Below, piece after piece: positions 10,250 through 20,483 of a DNA stretch of 64,000 bases (positions within the stretch are counted from its first letter, which is position 1; every line of letters begins with the position of its first letter). A program made the translations under genes and the position numbers. Location: assembly GCA_022478985.1 (NCBI GenBank), contig JAKSZP010014859.1, forward strand, positions 18,995 to 82,994. The letters run 5' to 3'. This stretch comes from Massospora cicadina. Taxonomy: Eukaryota; Entomophthoromycota; Entomophthoromycetes; Entomophthorales; Entomophthoraceae. The notes beneath the pieces were generated by a model. The model was not told the origin of the DNA. It worked only from the letters and a program-made list of their open reading frames with translations, and did no database searches.

Positions 10250-10533
10250 ATTAAAATAACCACCTACATTATACCCTAAAACACTTAACCTCTTTACGTC
10301 AACCAAATAGATGACAACACTGAGTTTAGTTTGCAACAAGCCAACCAAATCAATATCAACTAAAATAAGTTAATCAAAAATTAAAAATTAAATTAGCTAT
10401 CAACTTTATATTTAAAATCATTAGATAAATTAATCAAACCAGCTAAATAGATGAAGGCCAGCAAGTCGAATATATGGCTATAACTATAAGTTCTATAGCT
10501 ATTAATTTAATAATAAGGTTAATAAAACACTGT
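10250..10533. other. AT-rich spacer
   Basis: No coding frame, structured repeat end or RNA gene recognised. Confidence 0.5.
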
Positions 10534-11110
10534 ATCAGTGATCCAGTGCTATACCGCCCCACGTGGGGCTCTATTATGTCTGTAAGTCTGTCTGTAATCA
10601 AATCTTGCAATTTATTCTTTAACTACCTTCTAGACCAGCTGGAGGTTTATTAAATTTGGCACACTTATGTATCTCTGATGGCAATACAATAACCTATCAT
10701 AAAAATATAATTTTCATGTTCAAAATAATAAATTTTTGTTTTTAATCAAAAAACCACACATTTAATAATTTTTCTAGTAGATTATTATATTGTCATGTGG
10801 GAAACATAAATTTGCCAAATTTCAAAGCTTTAGCTAGCTTGGAAAGTAAATTTGAAAATTTTGAATCAACTGATTATCAAACTGCTCAGCTATAACAATA
10901 TGCCAAACACCATGAAATTATATAGCATTTTCACTTCTTACATATAAAAACTTTTTATTTTATTATAAAAATTAAAAATCTGGCTTTGAGGTTCAGATCC
11001 CTTCCCATCCACATATATCCAAATTTTCAAGACTCTACATGCTGTAGTTTCATCTGGGCATCGCACATACATACACACTTGCTTTTATTATAGATAAAAG
11101 TAATTATGCC
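10534..11110 (-). repeat. Interspersed repeat R, long copy
   Basis: Minus-strand copy of a repeat that begins ataataaaagcaagtgtg followed by a segment like gatgcccag...aaactacagcat (about 11095-11030). It runs through an AT-rich body and ends with tctg-type microsatellite and the 14-bp perfect palindrome gccccacgtggggc (10556-10569). Other copies lie at 22118-22450, 23605-23850, 55415-55660 and 56435-56690 (all plus). No ORF. The end palindrome recalls Helitron-type termini, but I cannot confirm that. Confidence 0.7.
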
Positions 11111-11127
11111 AGAATTTGAACAACTGA

Positions 11128-11719
11128 TTTTTTTAGCACTAGTGGTGCCCAACCCAAAAGGGGGAACTGCCACAAATCTTTATTTGCAAATAAGCAAAAC
11201 AAAGGGATTATCATAAATTAAAAAATTCTTAATATAGCCCCTTAGGTTATCACCCTAGAAAGCCATATCAGAAGGTGAGGAATCTTTGTAGAAACTTTTG
11301 TCTGGCACCCACTTTAGCTGGTGGACCATGGCAGACAACATAGGGGTAGGGGCATCAGCGACATGGGGCATGAGGAGGTATAGCTGTGGGTTTTCTTCAT
11401 TTATGAGGCTGGCGGTATCCATCACCTCAACGTATTGAGCAAGTTGATGCTCAGCGAAAGTGATGAGAGTCAGCACACAAGTGAAAGACTTGATGCGCTT
11501 TTGGGTTTGGGGGTAGTTGGGGTAAAAAGAGAGGTTTTTCATGTTGATGAAAGTGCAGCTTGTATCAAAAGCAAGCTCCTCAATTTCATATTTAGCATCT
11601 TCATTAAAATTGGAAGGGAAATTTGGGATGGGAATACCCTCAACTAGGGGTTCCATCATCCCATTGAGATGCTGGCGGAGAAGGGTGTTGGCAGGAGTAG
11701 CTGCGGCTTCCACTGCCAT
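11128..11719 (-). mobile_element. 592-bp coding retroposon (154-codon unit), copy 1
   Basis: The insertion is bounded by a 9-bp target duplication: aacaactga at 11119-11127 and aataactga at 11720-11728. A closely related empty site is readable at about 12172-12180 (aacaactga). On the minus strand the unit starts directly at the ATG of the ORF. It ends in a 3' tail finishing with ccactagtgctaaaaaaa. The last 49 bases recur as a separate insertion at 36311-36359, and the whole unit recurs at 56710-57293. These features indicate RNA-mediated mobility. Confidence 0.8.
11255..11719 (-). CDS. 154-residue protein of a small coding retroposon, unknown family
   Basis: Intact ORF of 154 codons, ATG at 11719 to TAG at 11255, starting exactly at the element boundary. 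It is a soluble-looking, mostly helical protein with no signal peptide. Its N-terminus is Ala/Thr/Pro-rich and contains MEPLVEGIPIP; blocks shared with the second copy include SFTCVL, FAEHQLAQYVE, ENPQLYLLMPH and DAPTPMLSAM. I recognise no family. Copy 2 (56710-57172) differs largely at third codon positions in these blocks, which suggests that the lineage copying itself was under protein-level constraint. It could be an amplified host retrogene or the product of a small autonomous element. Confidence 0.7.
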   Translation of the reverse strand: MAVEAAATPANTLLRQHLNGMMEPLVEGIPIPNFPSNFNEDAKYEIEELAFDTSCTFINMKNLSFYPNYPQTQKRIKSFTCVLTLITFAEHQLAQYVEVMDTASLINEENPQLYLLMPHVADAPTPMLSAMVHQLKWVPDKSFYKDSSPSDMAF

Positions 11720-11728
11720 AATAACTGA

Positions 11729-12217
11729 CTTTTTATAAAATTTAAGTTTAGAGCCAAAAGCTGAGTAGATTATTCTAGAGGAGGTACTTTTAAAATCAAT
11801 TGGACTTTTGATTCAAAGTTTTGATTTAGATTAATTTGCTAATTACCCAAATGACCACTAACCATTTAAAAAACCATTTAAAACCTTAAATCAACTGAAT
11901 TCTAATTGCTCAGACATAACTATACACTGACTACCATTGAAAATATATAGGATTTTTACTTGATACATGTAAACTTTACTTTAATTGAAATTTAAAATTT
12001 TTGATGAATTATTGTATTTTCATTAAAGATATATAAGTGTGCCAAATTTAAGAATTTTTATTGGCAATAAGTGTCTGGAATAGAGCTTGTAATATTTAAT
12101 TACAGACAGACAGAAAGACAGAATTGACAGTGAGTTTAAGAAAAGTGTATAAAAAGTGATTACGCCAGGATTTAAACAACTGACCTTTTATAGAGTTGAA
12201 GTTTAGAGCCAAAAGCT
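11729..12217. repeat. AT-rich repeat DNA that served as LINE A2 target
   Basis: Two related segments (about 11735-11950 and 12161-12217 joined to 20554-20760) share a track like gaagtttagagccaaaagctgag. The second one was split by LINE A2. A microsatellite cagacagacagaaagacag lies near 12105-12123. No gene seen. Confidence 0.6.
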
Positions 12218-12344
12218 GAGCCAATTATGCTAGATTTTTTTCATGAACTCCATACTTTATTAAAATAAATTTAAGAGAAAGTAAGAGGGAGGGCGGAATA
12301 TAAGCAATTTGGCCAAGGGTAAAAAGGACTGGGGGTTAGGGCCA

Positions 12345-12893
12345 CTAGAGTTTTAGTATCTCCGACCATTGCTGATCAGCAATTGCCATTGCTAGCCACA
12401 GTTCTAGCATTAGCGGGCTTACAGGCCATTTGATTCTCAGTTGATTAGTTGCCTCATTGCTTGCAATGAGCGATCTGATGGGGAAAGCAAAACATTTGGC
12501 TTTATAACACCCGGGGATTATATGCAAAAATTTTGAGATCTGAAGGAGCTGATTGGAAATAATTTGAATGGTCTTTAATATCAAACCTCTGTGATGGGGG
12601 CACTCGTTGCTCAAAACCTTGGTGATGAGCGCGAAGTGAATTACCCATGCACAATAATGGTAAATGAAGGCTTGTAGTTGGATCAGAGCCATTCTCAGGG
12701 TTTTTGTAAAGAAGAGGTCCTGCAATGGATGTATTCCCAGTGGCGATTGTTCGCCTGAAAGGATGTAACACATCATGGACCAGTGTTTTTTGAACACGGC
12801 GCATTCATAGTAATGGTATGCTATGTCTGCTTCCAGTTCAGCGCATATGGGGCATTCTTTGTGCTGGTAGTCTGTGCCGCTGTGCTTGCCCAA
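12345..12893 (-). pseudogene. LINE-A2 ORF2, C-terminal zinc-finger domain
   Basis: 182-codon open block near the end of ORF2. It begins with KHSGTDYQHKECPICAELEAD followed by YHYYECAVFKKHW: a Cys-x2-Cys...Cys arrangement like the zinc-binding domain that follows RT in many fungal, algal and plant LINEs. The remainder is hydrophobic/helical and ends just before the 3' UTR. The domain probably helps bind RNA or the target. This block is uninterrupted, but it is cut off from the upstream RT by stops (about 12900 and 13250). Confidence 0.7.
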
Positions 12894-13251
12894 TTTGAAA
12901 GCCTAATTTAGGATCTGCCAGGTTACCAAACTCTGTTTGGCCATTACCAAGTGGGAGTTCAGGCCCAATATCAACTCCTTCATTGGGTAGTTGGTGTCAT
13001 GGCCTTCAATAGTCCAGTCATTTAGGATTTGTGGACAGGTGGGCGGATTGCACCCCAGTTTTGGGAGCGGATCCCCATATTCTATCAGCATCAATTTGTA
13101 CCTTATTCTGATCAACTTGGTTGCAATCCTCCCAGCTTGTTGTAGAAATCATTGCAGAATTATATGCTTTGACATTCCTTTAAATTTGGTTGACCTCTCA
13201 GTCCAATCACTTAAATGACCATCCGCCCTGGCGCATGGCCCGATTGCATAG

Positions 13252-14420
13252 TCACTGGTAGTGTGGGGAACCTTTTTGGGAGGTAAAACACGGGTGGTTT
13301 GCCATCCATTCACATATTGATTGGGGAGACCAGCTCTTGGAGGCCTTGGGCTCTTCCCAGTTCACACCCCATGCTAGGGTCAGGCAGCGCATGTGCATCT
13401 GTGTTAGCTTCAGGAATGACTTCCCCCATATACACTGGGCGTGAGATTCAAAGTCCAAGAAGCCCATGCCTCCTTTGTTCTTTGGTTTTGACAGGGCTTC
13501 CAGTGGTATTGGTGCCACCTTCACCTTGATCCACAGGAAAGTTAGGAGCATTGACCTAATTTTCTTCTCTAAGTTCATGATCATTGGCAGCACATGAGCA
13601 ACATACCACAACTTTGAGAAGATGAAGACATTTATTGCCTGCACTTTCTCCTTGAGGCATAGTTTGGCGCTTTTCCAGCATGCCATTTGGATTGATAAAC
13701 TTGACAATACTTCCTGTTTGGTCTCCAGTACGGCTGGTCTCTCTTGTTGTTGAAGAGTATCCCAAGGTATCGGACTGTCTGGGAGTTCATAATTGGCGTT
13801 GTGTCAGTTGGCGGGCTGAAGCTTGGGTTGCCAACCCTCATCACTGAGGTTTTTGCCAAGTTGATTTTTGCGTTTGATGCTAGCTGATAGAGGTTTAATA
13901 GTTCCTCAGCGCCCTGGAGGTCAGTCAGTGAGCTTATTACTAATACCATATCATCCATGGAAGCTAGTATATTCAGTGTCATCTGGTTAGGGTGGACTAA
14001 ACCCCAGAGCTTTGCATCCGCTGCTGCCAGTAGAGTGTTGGCTGCAAAGTTGAAGAGTATTGGTGACATAGGGTCGCCTTGGCAGAGACCTTGCCCAACA
14101 GGGAATTTGTTGGTTATGCCATCTGCAACAATAACCTTCGTTATCAGGCCTGAGTTCAGTGTCGTTATCCATGCTCAAAACATGTTGGGGATACTGACTG
14201 CCTTTAGTGCCTTGTGAAGGAAAGACCACGCTACTCAGTCATATGCCTTTTCCATGTCAAGGAACATAAGGTACCCCTGTTTGATGCCCCTTGTATCCTG
14301 GATTACGCTCTGGACTGAGCCAATGCTGTCCCATATACTACAGCCTTTGATGAAGCCATTCTGGGCACTATGGAGTGAGCGCAGTGCTGTTGCCATCAGT
14401 TGATTAGATAGTATGTGCAT
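13252..14420 (-). pseudogene. LINE-A2 ORF2, reverse transcriptase and thumb
   Basis: Polymerase that would copy LINE RNA at the nicked target. Visible blocks are MFLDMEKAYD (about 14267-14238), then GQGLCQGDP-type sequence and MSPILFNFAANTLLAAADAK (from 14069), then ILASMDDMVLVISSL with the DD catalytic pair preserved, the INLAKT motif, and the thumb with SKLWYVAHVLPM, TFLWIKVKVAPI and KNKGGMGFLDF (13707-13252). Two frames are needed to read it, and an in-frame TGA lies between the LDMEKAYD block and the rest. L1/Tx1/Tad-like by architecture. Confidence 0.85.
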
Positions 14421-14516
14421 GAGCAGTTTATAATTGGCATCTGATAGTGCAATTGGGCGTCAGTTCTGAAGTTGGCGTCTGAGGCCTTTTTGTACAGAAG
14501 TACTATTCAGGTCTCA

Positions 14517-14817
14517 GGGGGTGGAAGGTGAGTTGGTAGGGTGTACGGCTACCAACCTGAAGGTTGTGGGTTCAATTCCCGCCCTTCATACATTGATCAG
14601 GGTGCCAGCCAAAGGAAACTATTGGCGTTTAGTAGGCCTAATAACATGTTAACCTTACCCATGATGTAACCAGAAAAATTTGAGTCCTGATCCGGAGGTG
14701 GAAAAGACTTTCTTTGATGGAGTTGACCCTGTTCAGGTTTCCTGTCATTTCTTTCTTTCATTTCTTTCTTTTGGTAATGCCTGTCCCCTGGTCAGCTTGC
14801 CTTGGTTAAATAGAAAA
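14517..14817 (+). mobile_element. SINE-d inside LINE A2 (antisense)
   Basis: A 301-bp insertion with a 16-bp target duplication, tactattcaggtctca, at 14501-14516 and 14818-14833. The head is tRNA-like, with A-box-like tgagttggtaggg and B box gggttcaattcc. The body has a tttctttctttc tract. The end ctgtcccctggtcagc followed by ttaaatagaaaa resembles the tail of the other SINE families. Younger than A2. Confidence 0.85.
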
Positions 14818-15101
14818 TACTATTCAGGTCTCATGGCCTCCTGGAATTTGCTTGCCATTGTGCAAACAGTGGTTAAAGAGGGCTTTGAGCTCCAGTGCGA
14901 TGCTGTCTCTGAATATGCTGTATATTTCTGCACACATATTGTCAGGGCCTGGTGCTTTCATTATTGGCGACTCCTTTAGCGCCTCTTAACTTCATCAATA
15001 GAGAATTTGGCGGATAGCTTGGTGACATCTTCAAGCGTACAGCCCCCCAGTGCCGGCTTGGCCAGGTCAATAAGGGTTTTTGTTGCCAATTCGCTCATTT
15101 C

Positions 15102-15485
15102 TCATTGTCGGAAAGAGATCACCATAAAAAGCACAACCTTGTATTTGATAATTTTGGGGTCTGTTGATAATTCCCCTTCTGCTGTCTCCACTTCCCATAC
15201 CCTAGCCTTAGTTTGGATTTCCTTGAGGCTTTTCAGGACATATTTGGTCATCGTCCCCGCTAGGCTCTGATATTGGTAAGTTACATTGGTTTGTCTCTCT
15301 GAGTCTTTCTTCATCATTATGGCCCGATACTTTTTGCGTGTTGTTTGGTACTCGCTCCACCAGTCTTTACTGTCCCAGCGGGTGAGCCTCAGCCTTTCAA
15401 ATTTAGACTTAAGTTGTTTCATAGCAGCAGTTCTCTTGTAGGATGTCTCTTTTTCAAACTTTATACTATTGTGTTTCATTTTCAC
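15102..15485 (-). pseudogene. LINE-A2 ORF2, linker between endonuclease and RT
   Basis: 127-codon open block, highly charged and helical (KFEKETSYKRTAAMKQLKSKFERL..., KDWWSEYQTTRKKYRA). It resembles the coiled linker found between endonuclease and RT in LINE ORF2 proteins. The same block is recognisable in A1 (about 6085-6440) and A4 (about 60680-60290). Confidence 0.7.
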
Positions 15486-15572
15486 TTTGATCCGGGTCCA
15501 TTGCTCTAGCAGGTTTAACTCTAGGCAGTTGTTCAGATACGCTACCAGTTAATCCAGACCAGCGTCAACCTT

Positions 15573-16166
15573 TCAGCTCCAATCCCCATCCCTCAGTGTG
15601 GCTGGTGCCAATTGCCACTTGTGGTTGCTTGGAGGTTCATCAAGGTCAATCTCCACCCAGATGACCATGTGGTCACTTTCAGAATTTATGCTAACCTCAC
15701 TGTTGGATGTCATTGGCCTGAGCTCTGATGAAACTAGGATGTAGTCTAAACGTGATCCTGACAGTGGGGATCCAGCGGCGTCATATGACCACCGCGTTAG
15801 GTTGGCCAGGTCGTCATCCTCTTCATCAATTGTTAGGCACATCCCCAATTTGACTAAGTAATCGCGAATCTTGTCAGCCTTACTGTTGGGATATTCTCTC
15901 ATCAGGAACATATCCCAGCTCACATTCGTCCAACAGTTCAGGTCACCTGCTATTACAATCGCCACTTTGGATGGCACTTCCACTAAGAATTCCCAAAAAA
16001 TACAGTTTTTGTGGAGCTTCAGTGGGGCGTAGACTGCTGCCACTTGTATGCTCCTGCCAGTTTCTCTGTTTGTAGCCGTCACTATAAAGATCCTACCAGC
16101 ATGAGTTTCTTCCATGAATTCCAGGTCTATTTTCTTGTCCATTGCAACTATCGCTACATGGTCCAT
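15573..16166 (-). pseudogene. LINE-A2 ORF2, APE-like endonuclease domain (near complete)
   Basis: 198-codon uninterrupted block. It starts at MDHVAIVAMDKKIDLEFMEE and contains RIFIVTATNRETG, VAAVYAP, the Asp/Asn motif IAGDLNCW, the SRLDYILVSSELRP block and the terminal catalytic histidine in SESDHMVIWVEIDLD. These are the hallmark motifs of endonuclease/exonuclease/phosphatase-fold LINE endonucleases. The N-terminal strand with the catalytic Glu lies upstream in another frame (about 16270-16200). Best endonuclease in the window. Confidence 0.85.
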
Positions 16167-16666
16167 CCATAGGGCTTAATAGCCTATCTGGTGGGACCAC
16201 AGGTGGTTTTTCGCATCACAGTTTGAACTTGGCACCATTTCCTTTTGGTTACCAGCTTGTGTTTCTGAAATAAAAATTAGGTGAATATTATTATTAGTTT
16301 TTAAATGGTGCATTTTTCCTCCTCCTCATTTGTATGCTTGCCATCCCCCAAGCATTTTTGGTCTTTATCCTCATTTCCAGCTGCCCGACCCATGGGTATG
16401 AGGTTTAGCGTTGTCTGGGTTGTGGATCAAGTCCCTTACTAAGGTCTGGTTGGTCGATAATGGTGGTGTTGATGGTTGGCGGGGTACCATATTTGGTTTT
16501 TGGGGTCAGTTGGATGGCACTGGGATTATATTACTGGGCATCCTGTGTACCAGGAATTTGGTCACAATCCCCATCTCCATGTTGATGGATAATGGGGATG
16601 GTTTTATGATCAGATCCAGGTGCCCCTTGTTCCCTGCTGGCAGAGCGGTGGATTCTCCCTCTTCCA

Positions 16667-17530
16667 TCAGTCATATTCGCACCCCTTTGTTTGATTTAAT
16701 GGCAGAACTTGATTTTTTAGTCGGTGATTGCCTGGCTGATTTTGTTGATTTCGTCGCTCCTGCTGCTTTTTCACCAGTTGCCTTAGTTTATTTGCTGATG
16801 ACTTCCAATTTAATTTTGTATTCACTTTCATCTTGTCAAGCTTCAATTTTGACTTGCTGGCATCCTGCATCCGCCCTTGCTTGGGAGAATTTTTTGGGTT
16901 CGCCTTCTGCCATATAGACCTCCTCCCAGACCATCCATTCCACTTGGGTTGGACGTTTCTCTGTTGGTCTGAGGTTGGTTCCCTCATCCATTGCGTAAGA
17001 TTTGGGGTTCAGATTTATAAACGGTTCATCATCTGCTTCAGGTCGCTTTGCCATTTCCCATTCCAATGCTTCTCTATGTGCCAGGTCCAATTCTTGTTGC
17101 TGGCATTTCATATCTGCTACCTCCATTAAGTTGCATGGGATCCATTCTCTGGCTTTTGGGTGGAGGAAAGTCTTGGTACCCACCTTGGTGATTCCCCCAA
17201 CGGGGTCATATTCATATTCCCGTGTAGTTTTACCTTTATGGTGGTGGCATTGAGCCATTGTGTGGCCATTCTGGTAGAAGAACGGCACACTTGTTTGTCA
17301 TCCTCCTGTTTGATGTATACTACTCTATCAAGGCCGGGCAGGCGGATGAATCTGGGTAGAGCAATTTTGTTTGGTTTCATCCAGGGTGCCAGTTTGTATA
17401 GCGCTTCCACCGTCCAAGGGCGGAGGCACTTTGCGATGTAATAGCCACCAGCTTGCCAGAATTCTTGTACTTCCCCATAGTATGATAATATGGTACAGAT
17501 CACTTCGTGCACCTACTCCTATTTGCAATC
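16667..17530 (-). pseudogene. LINE-A2 ORF1, C-terminal nucleic-acid-binding part with CCHC knuckle
   Basis: Reads VHEVICTILSYYGEVQEFWQAGG... (17512 down), a compact domain ending in LPRFIRLPGLDRVVYIKQEDD. A zinc knuckle follows, with its second half GHTMAQCHHHKGK at about 17260-17225. The first Cys pair is disturbed here by a shift but is present in A4 as CQFC. Then come EYEYDP, the ELDLAHREALEWEMAKRPEAD helix and a Lys/Gln-rich tail (16987-16667). Overall it resembles the RRM-like plus CCHC ends of other LINE ORF1 proteins. Confidence 0.7.
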
Positions 17531-17794
17531 AGTGGGGAGATTCTGGAAGGTTACCCACCTTGCAGTTTGGTTGGTGTATCTGGTCTGTTCCATTTGCAGA
17601 TAAATCCCCTGGTATTTGATGCCAATTTCGAGGAGTTTCTTGTGGTCCAACTTGCCTGGGATCGCTATATCTATATATCCTCATTTGGGTACTCAGTGGT
17701 GATCAAAGTCCCCTTCAGCTAGGACTTCTTCAAGTTCCTGATAAATTGACAATATCAGGTCAGACCATTCCTCCTCCTCCACTAGCTGCAGGAG

Positions 17795-19500
17795 GATTCA
17801 GATAGCATCTTTTAGGTATGATTTTGGTGCCTGGCGATCTGTAAAGCCCCTGTTGATCAACTGACAGATGTACTCAATGTGGCTCCCTGCTCCATTCCAG
17901 GTGTTGTCTTCGGTATGCGCCACCACGGTGCTGTAGGATTTGGTTTTTGCGCTTGGTTTGGGTACTTTGGTGGGGGTCTTTCCCTTCAAAATCCAACTTA
18001 CCAATTCATCGAGGCTGAATACCCAGTTGAGGAATGCTTTGATCTGGTGGATGCTGATACCTCAGTGGCTGATACTTATAGCCATTTGTGCTCCAATATC
18101 TAGGCTCTGCCAATCTAAGGCATCCGATGGTGAGAATCCCAGTTGGTACCAATTGAGGGCAGAATCTGGGCCACACGTTATGTGGATGTATTGTTGGAGG
18201 ACCTCCAGTGTAATTGAGCTACGCTGGCACCAGTCTCTTACTGTGACACTATTCCAGCCCCCATATGTAAATACACATGCCATGTCTTCTGGAACACCTG
18301 CTTCACTCCATTGTAACACTTTGGAGGGGGTGAAGCCTTCTGCGGCATATGGGGCCACTAGCATCAGTTTCGGGAAGAATTGCTTCCAATTCTGGATAGT
18401 TTTGATGTGGATCCCCGCTTTGAGCCATTCTCAGCCCAAGTCTGGGGTCATGACCCCTTTCATCACTGTTGCCACCTGTGGTGAAATCTCATGTTCCATC
18501 CACGGTTGGTCTGATTGGGGGGTGAACCCCACTGCGTCCCAGTCTGCAGCCTCGGTGAGAGTTGCAGCATCATGCCAGATTTTCCACTTTTTGATTGGGA
18601 AAGGTCAGCCTCTAAGAGTTTTGTAAATCGGTTTAGTCACCCCCAGCTCTGCCCATTTGCGCACTAGGTCCATACTGGCCCCCACTTGAAACCAGTATTT
18701 TATATCCATTGGTGTGAATCTGTTGGCGGACCAGTTGATGGCCTCTTCCAGTGACCAATCCTGAAAGGGTCCCCATTCCACCACTTTTTCCTTTGTCTAG
18801 CCCACTTTCATCAGGTCTGATGTGGTGGCTGGTGGAATTTGGGTGTATGACCAGTGTAAGGCCTCAGTGGCCTTGAATCCAGCTGTGATCCATGGTAGTG
18901 CCTCCTCTGGGGAGAAAGTAATACTATACTATCCAGTGCTGTGTCCACTGGAATGGAGTGTCAGGCCCATTTTAGGGCCATTGAGGCATTCAGGAATCAT
19001 TTCACATACTCAGCTAACTCTGTTGGGTTGAGGCCCGAGCTCCCAACAGCTTGGGCATATTGTGCTGTAATGCCTGCCTTGTTGTACTCCATCACATTCA
19101 ATAGGTCAATGCTGGCCTCCATCCAGGCTTTTGCATCCACCATTACTAAAATTTTTGCAGATTGTGGCCTCTATCACCTTGTACTCCACGGGGATCTTTA
19201 TCCATTTCAGGGCATTTTCAGTCCTAACTCATGATGCCTTGAATAGTACTACCATGTTGATTGAGATTTGGGTGTTGAGCCAGCATTTGGCTGCTCTGGC
19301 AGAAAATTTGTGGTCTCACCATATAGCTGCAATGACTGGTTTGATACCTTTGGAGACCCACTGAGTCACCATAGAGTACAGAAACTGGAGGGCCTCCCAT
19401 TGTTTGACCTCATGGGCAGACATGTCTCAGTGTGCAAACTTGTCTGACTAGATCAGTGTAAATTTAACTGGGGACTTGGCCACCAACTTGACCACTGTTG
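17795..19500 (-). pseudogene. LINE-A2 ORF1, Trp/Gly-Phe helical-repeat region
   Basis: Long low-interruption frame, clearest between 18930 and 17990, built of repeated short units of the type W-x(3)-G-F-[ST]-P-x(2)-A-[LI]-x-W. Examples read 5' to 3' are LPWITAGFKATEALHWS, LEEAINWSANRFTPMDIKYW, ADWDAVGFTP, LQWSEAGV and LNWYQLGFSPSDALDWQSL. The spacing of about 16-18 residues suggests a helical solenoid. The same order of units is readable in A3 (about 46240-48300) and A4 (about 64000-63000), so it belongs to the protein and not to one decayed copy. No known ORF1 domain comes to mind. Confidence 0.7.
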
Positions 19501-19829
19501 GGGTTTCCACCCCTTCCAGTAATATTTTTAGTTTTTTAGCCAAACTTTCTCAGGTGTCCAATCCCTCAGATTTGGTCCCTGATATAGTTTCACCCCCACC
19601 AAGGTTGGTCCCCAATAGATCATATTGGTCAGTGATTGGCTATTTGGGATCAGCTGTCAATTCATTGTTGAGTTAGAGTCCCTTGTCAGCATGACTTCAT
19701 CAGGGATTGTACCCGATGGTGTATTGGGGATCACGCCTGATAATTTTCTCATGTTGCCAAATCAATTTTGGTCAGGGGCCGTTTCACCCCCTGACTGGGC
19801 ATTTTCAGAATTGGAGCCTGACTTCTTCT

Positions 19830-20483
19830 TCACTCAAATACCCTGAGAAGATTTGGTAAGTTTCTCCATATCAGTAGAAAACTTTTTATAGCTTTGCTCA
19901 GTTGGTTTGAGCTACTTATTTTGTCAATCAAATCCAAGTCAGTTTCAGATCCTACCAATTCTTTATCCAAGTTCTTTGTTTTTTTGGCAAAAATTTTCTT
20001 GCCCTGCAAGGCCCCAATCCCCTCTGCTGATTGAGGTTCAATGGGGAATATTCCTGACTCTGCTGTTCTCAGCATTGGGCCTTGCTCCTGGAAGGTTTCT
20101 CTTGTCTGGTTGTCATCAGTCACTGATCCTAGGGAGTTGACCCTGTTATCCATGCTAGTTGCAAGGGCACCATGACCCATCGATGCAATCACATGTTTCA
20201 TCGTCGTTTGTGTCACCAGATCATTACTTGACGTACATGTGTTATATTACCCTTCCCCATTTCTAGTTATGTGGGGGCTTGGGCCCACAGGAAGTTCATT
20301 AGATGGTACTTCCATCATAGCATCCTTCATATTATTATTGTTGATTAATAGCGGTGCAGGCAAGACATCCATTTCTATGTGCTGTGCACAGACAGGTGGA
20401 TTGACTTCCCTACGCTTGGGTGGTTGGCCGTTGTTCACTGCTCTATAGTTGCAGTGCGCACTGGCAGTTGGTTGCTCTCTCAA
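19830..20483 (-). pseudogene. LINE-A2 ORF1, N-terminal region
   Basis: Two open blocks separated by one stop: 20483-20247 (78 codons, starting MREQPTASAHCNYRAV, about 55 bp inside the element start) and 20216-19830 (128 codons; polar, with NLDKELVGSETDLDLIDK). The composition is low-complexity and polar, as expected for a disordered ORF1 N-terminus. The start choice is only a guess. Confidence 0.5.

Noticed and set aside
11255..11719. Ordinary single-copy host gene
   Set aside because: Target duplication, A-run, second copy and a truncated third copy show that it is part of a mobile unit, whatever its origin.
14550..14590. Functional tRNA gene in LINE A2
   Set aside because: It is the head of SINE-d, with a full SINE body and target duplication.
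16411..20448. Many plus-strand frames of 60-230 codons across LINE A2
   Set aside because: They are antisense shadows of the minus-strand ORF1 and ORF2, including the 228-codon frame at 17940-18626.
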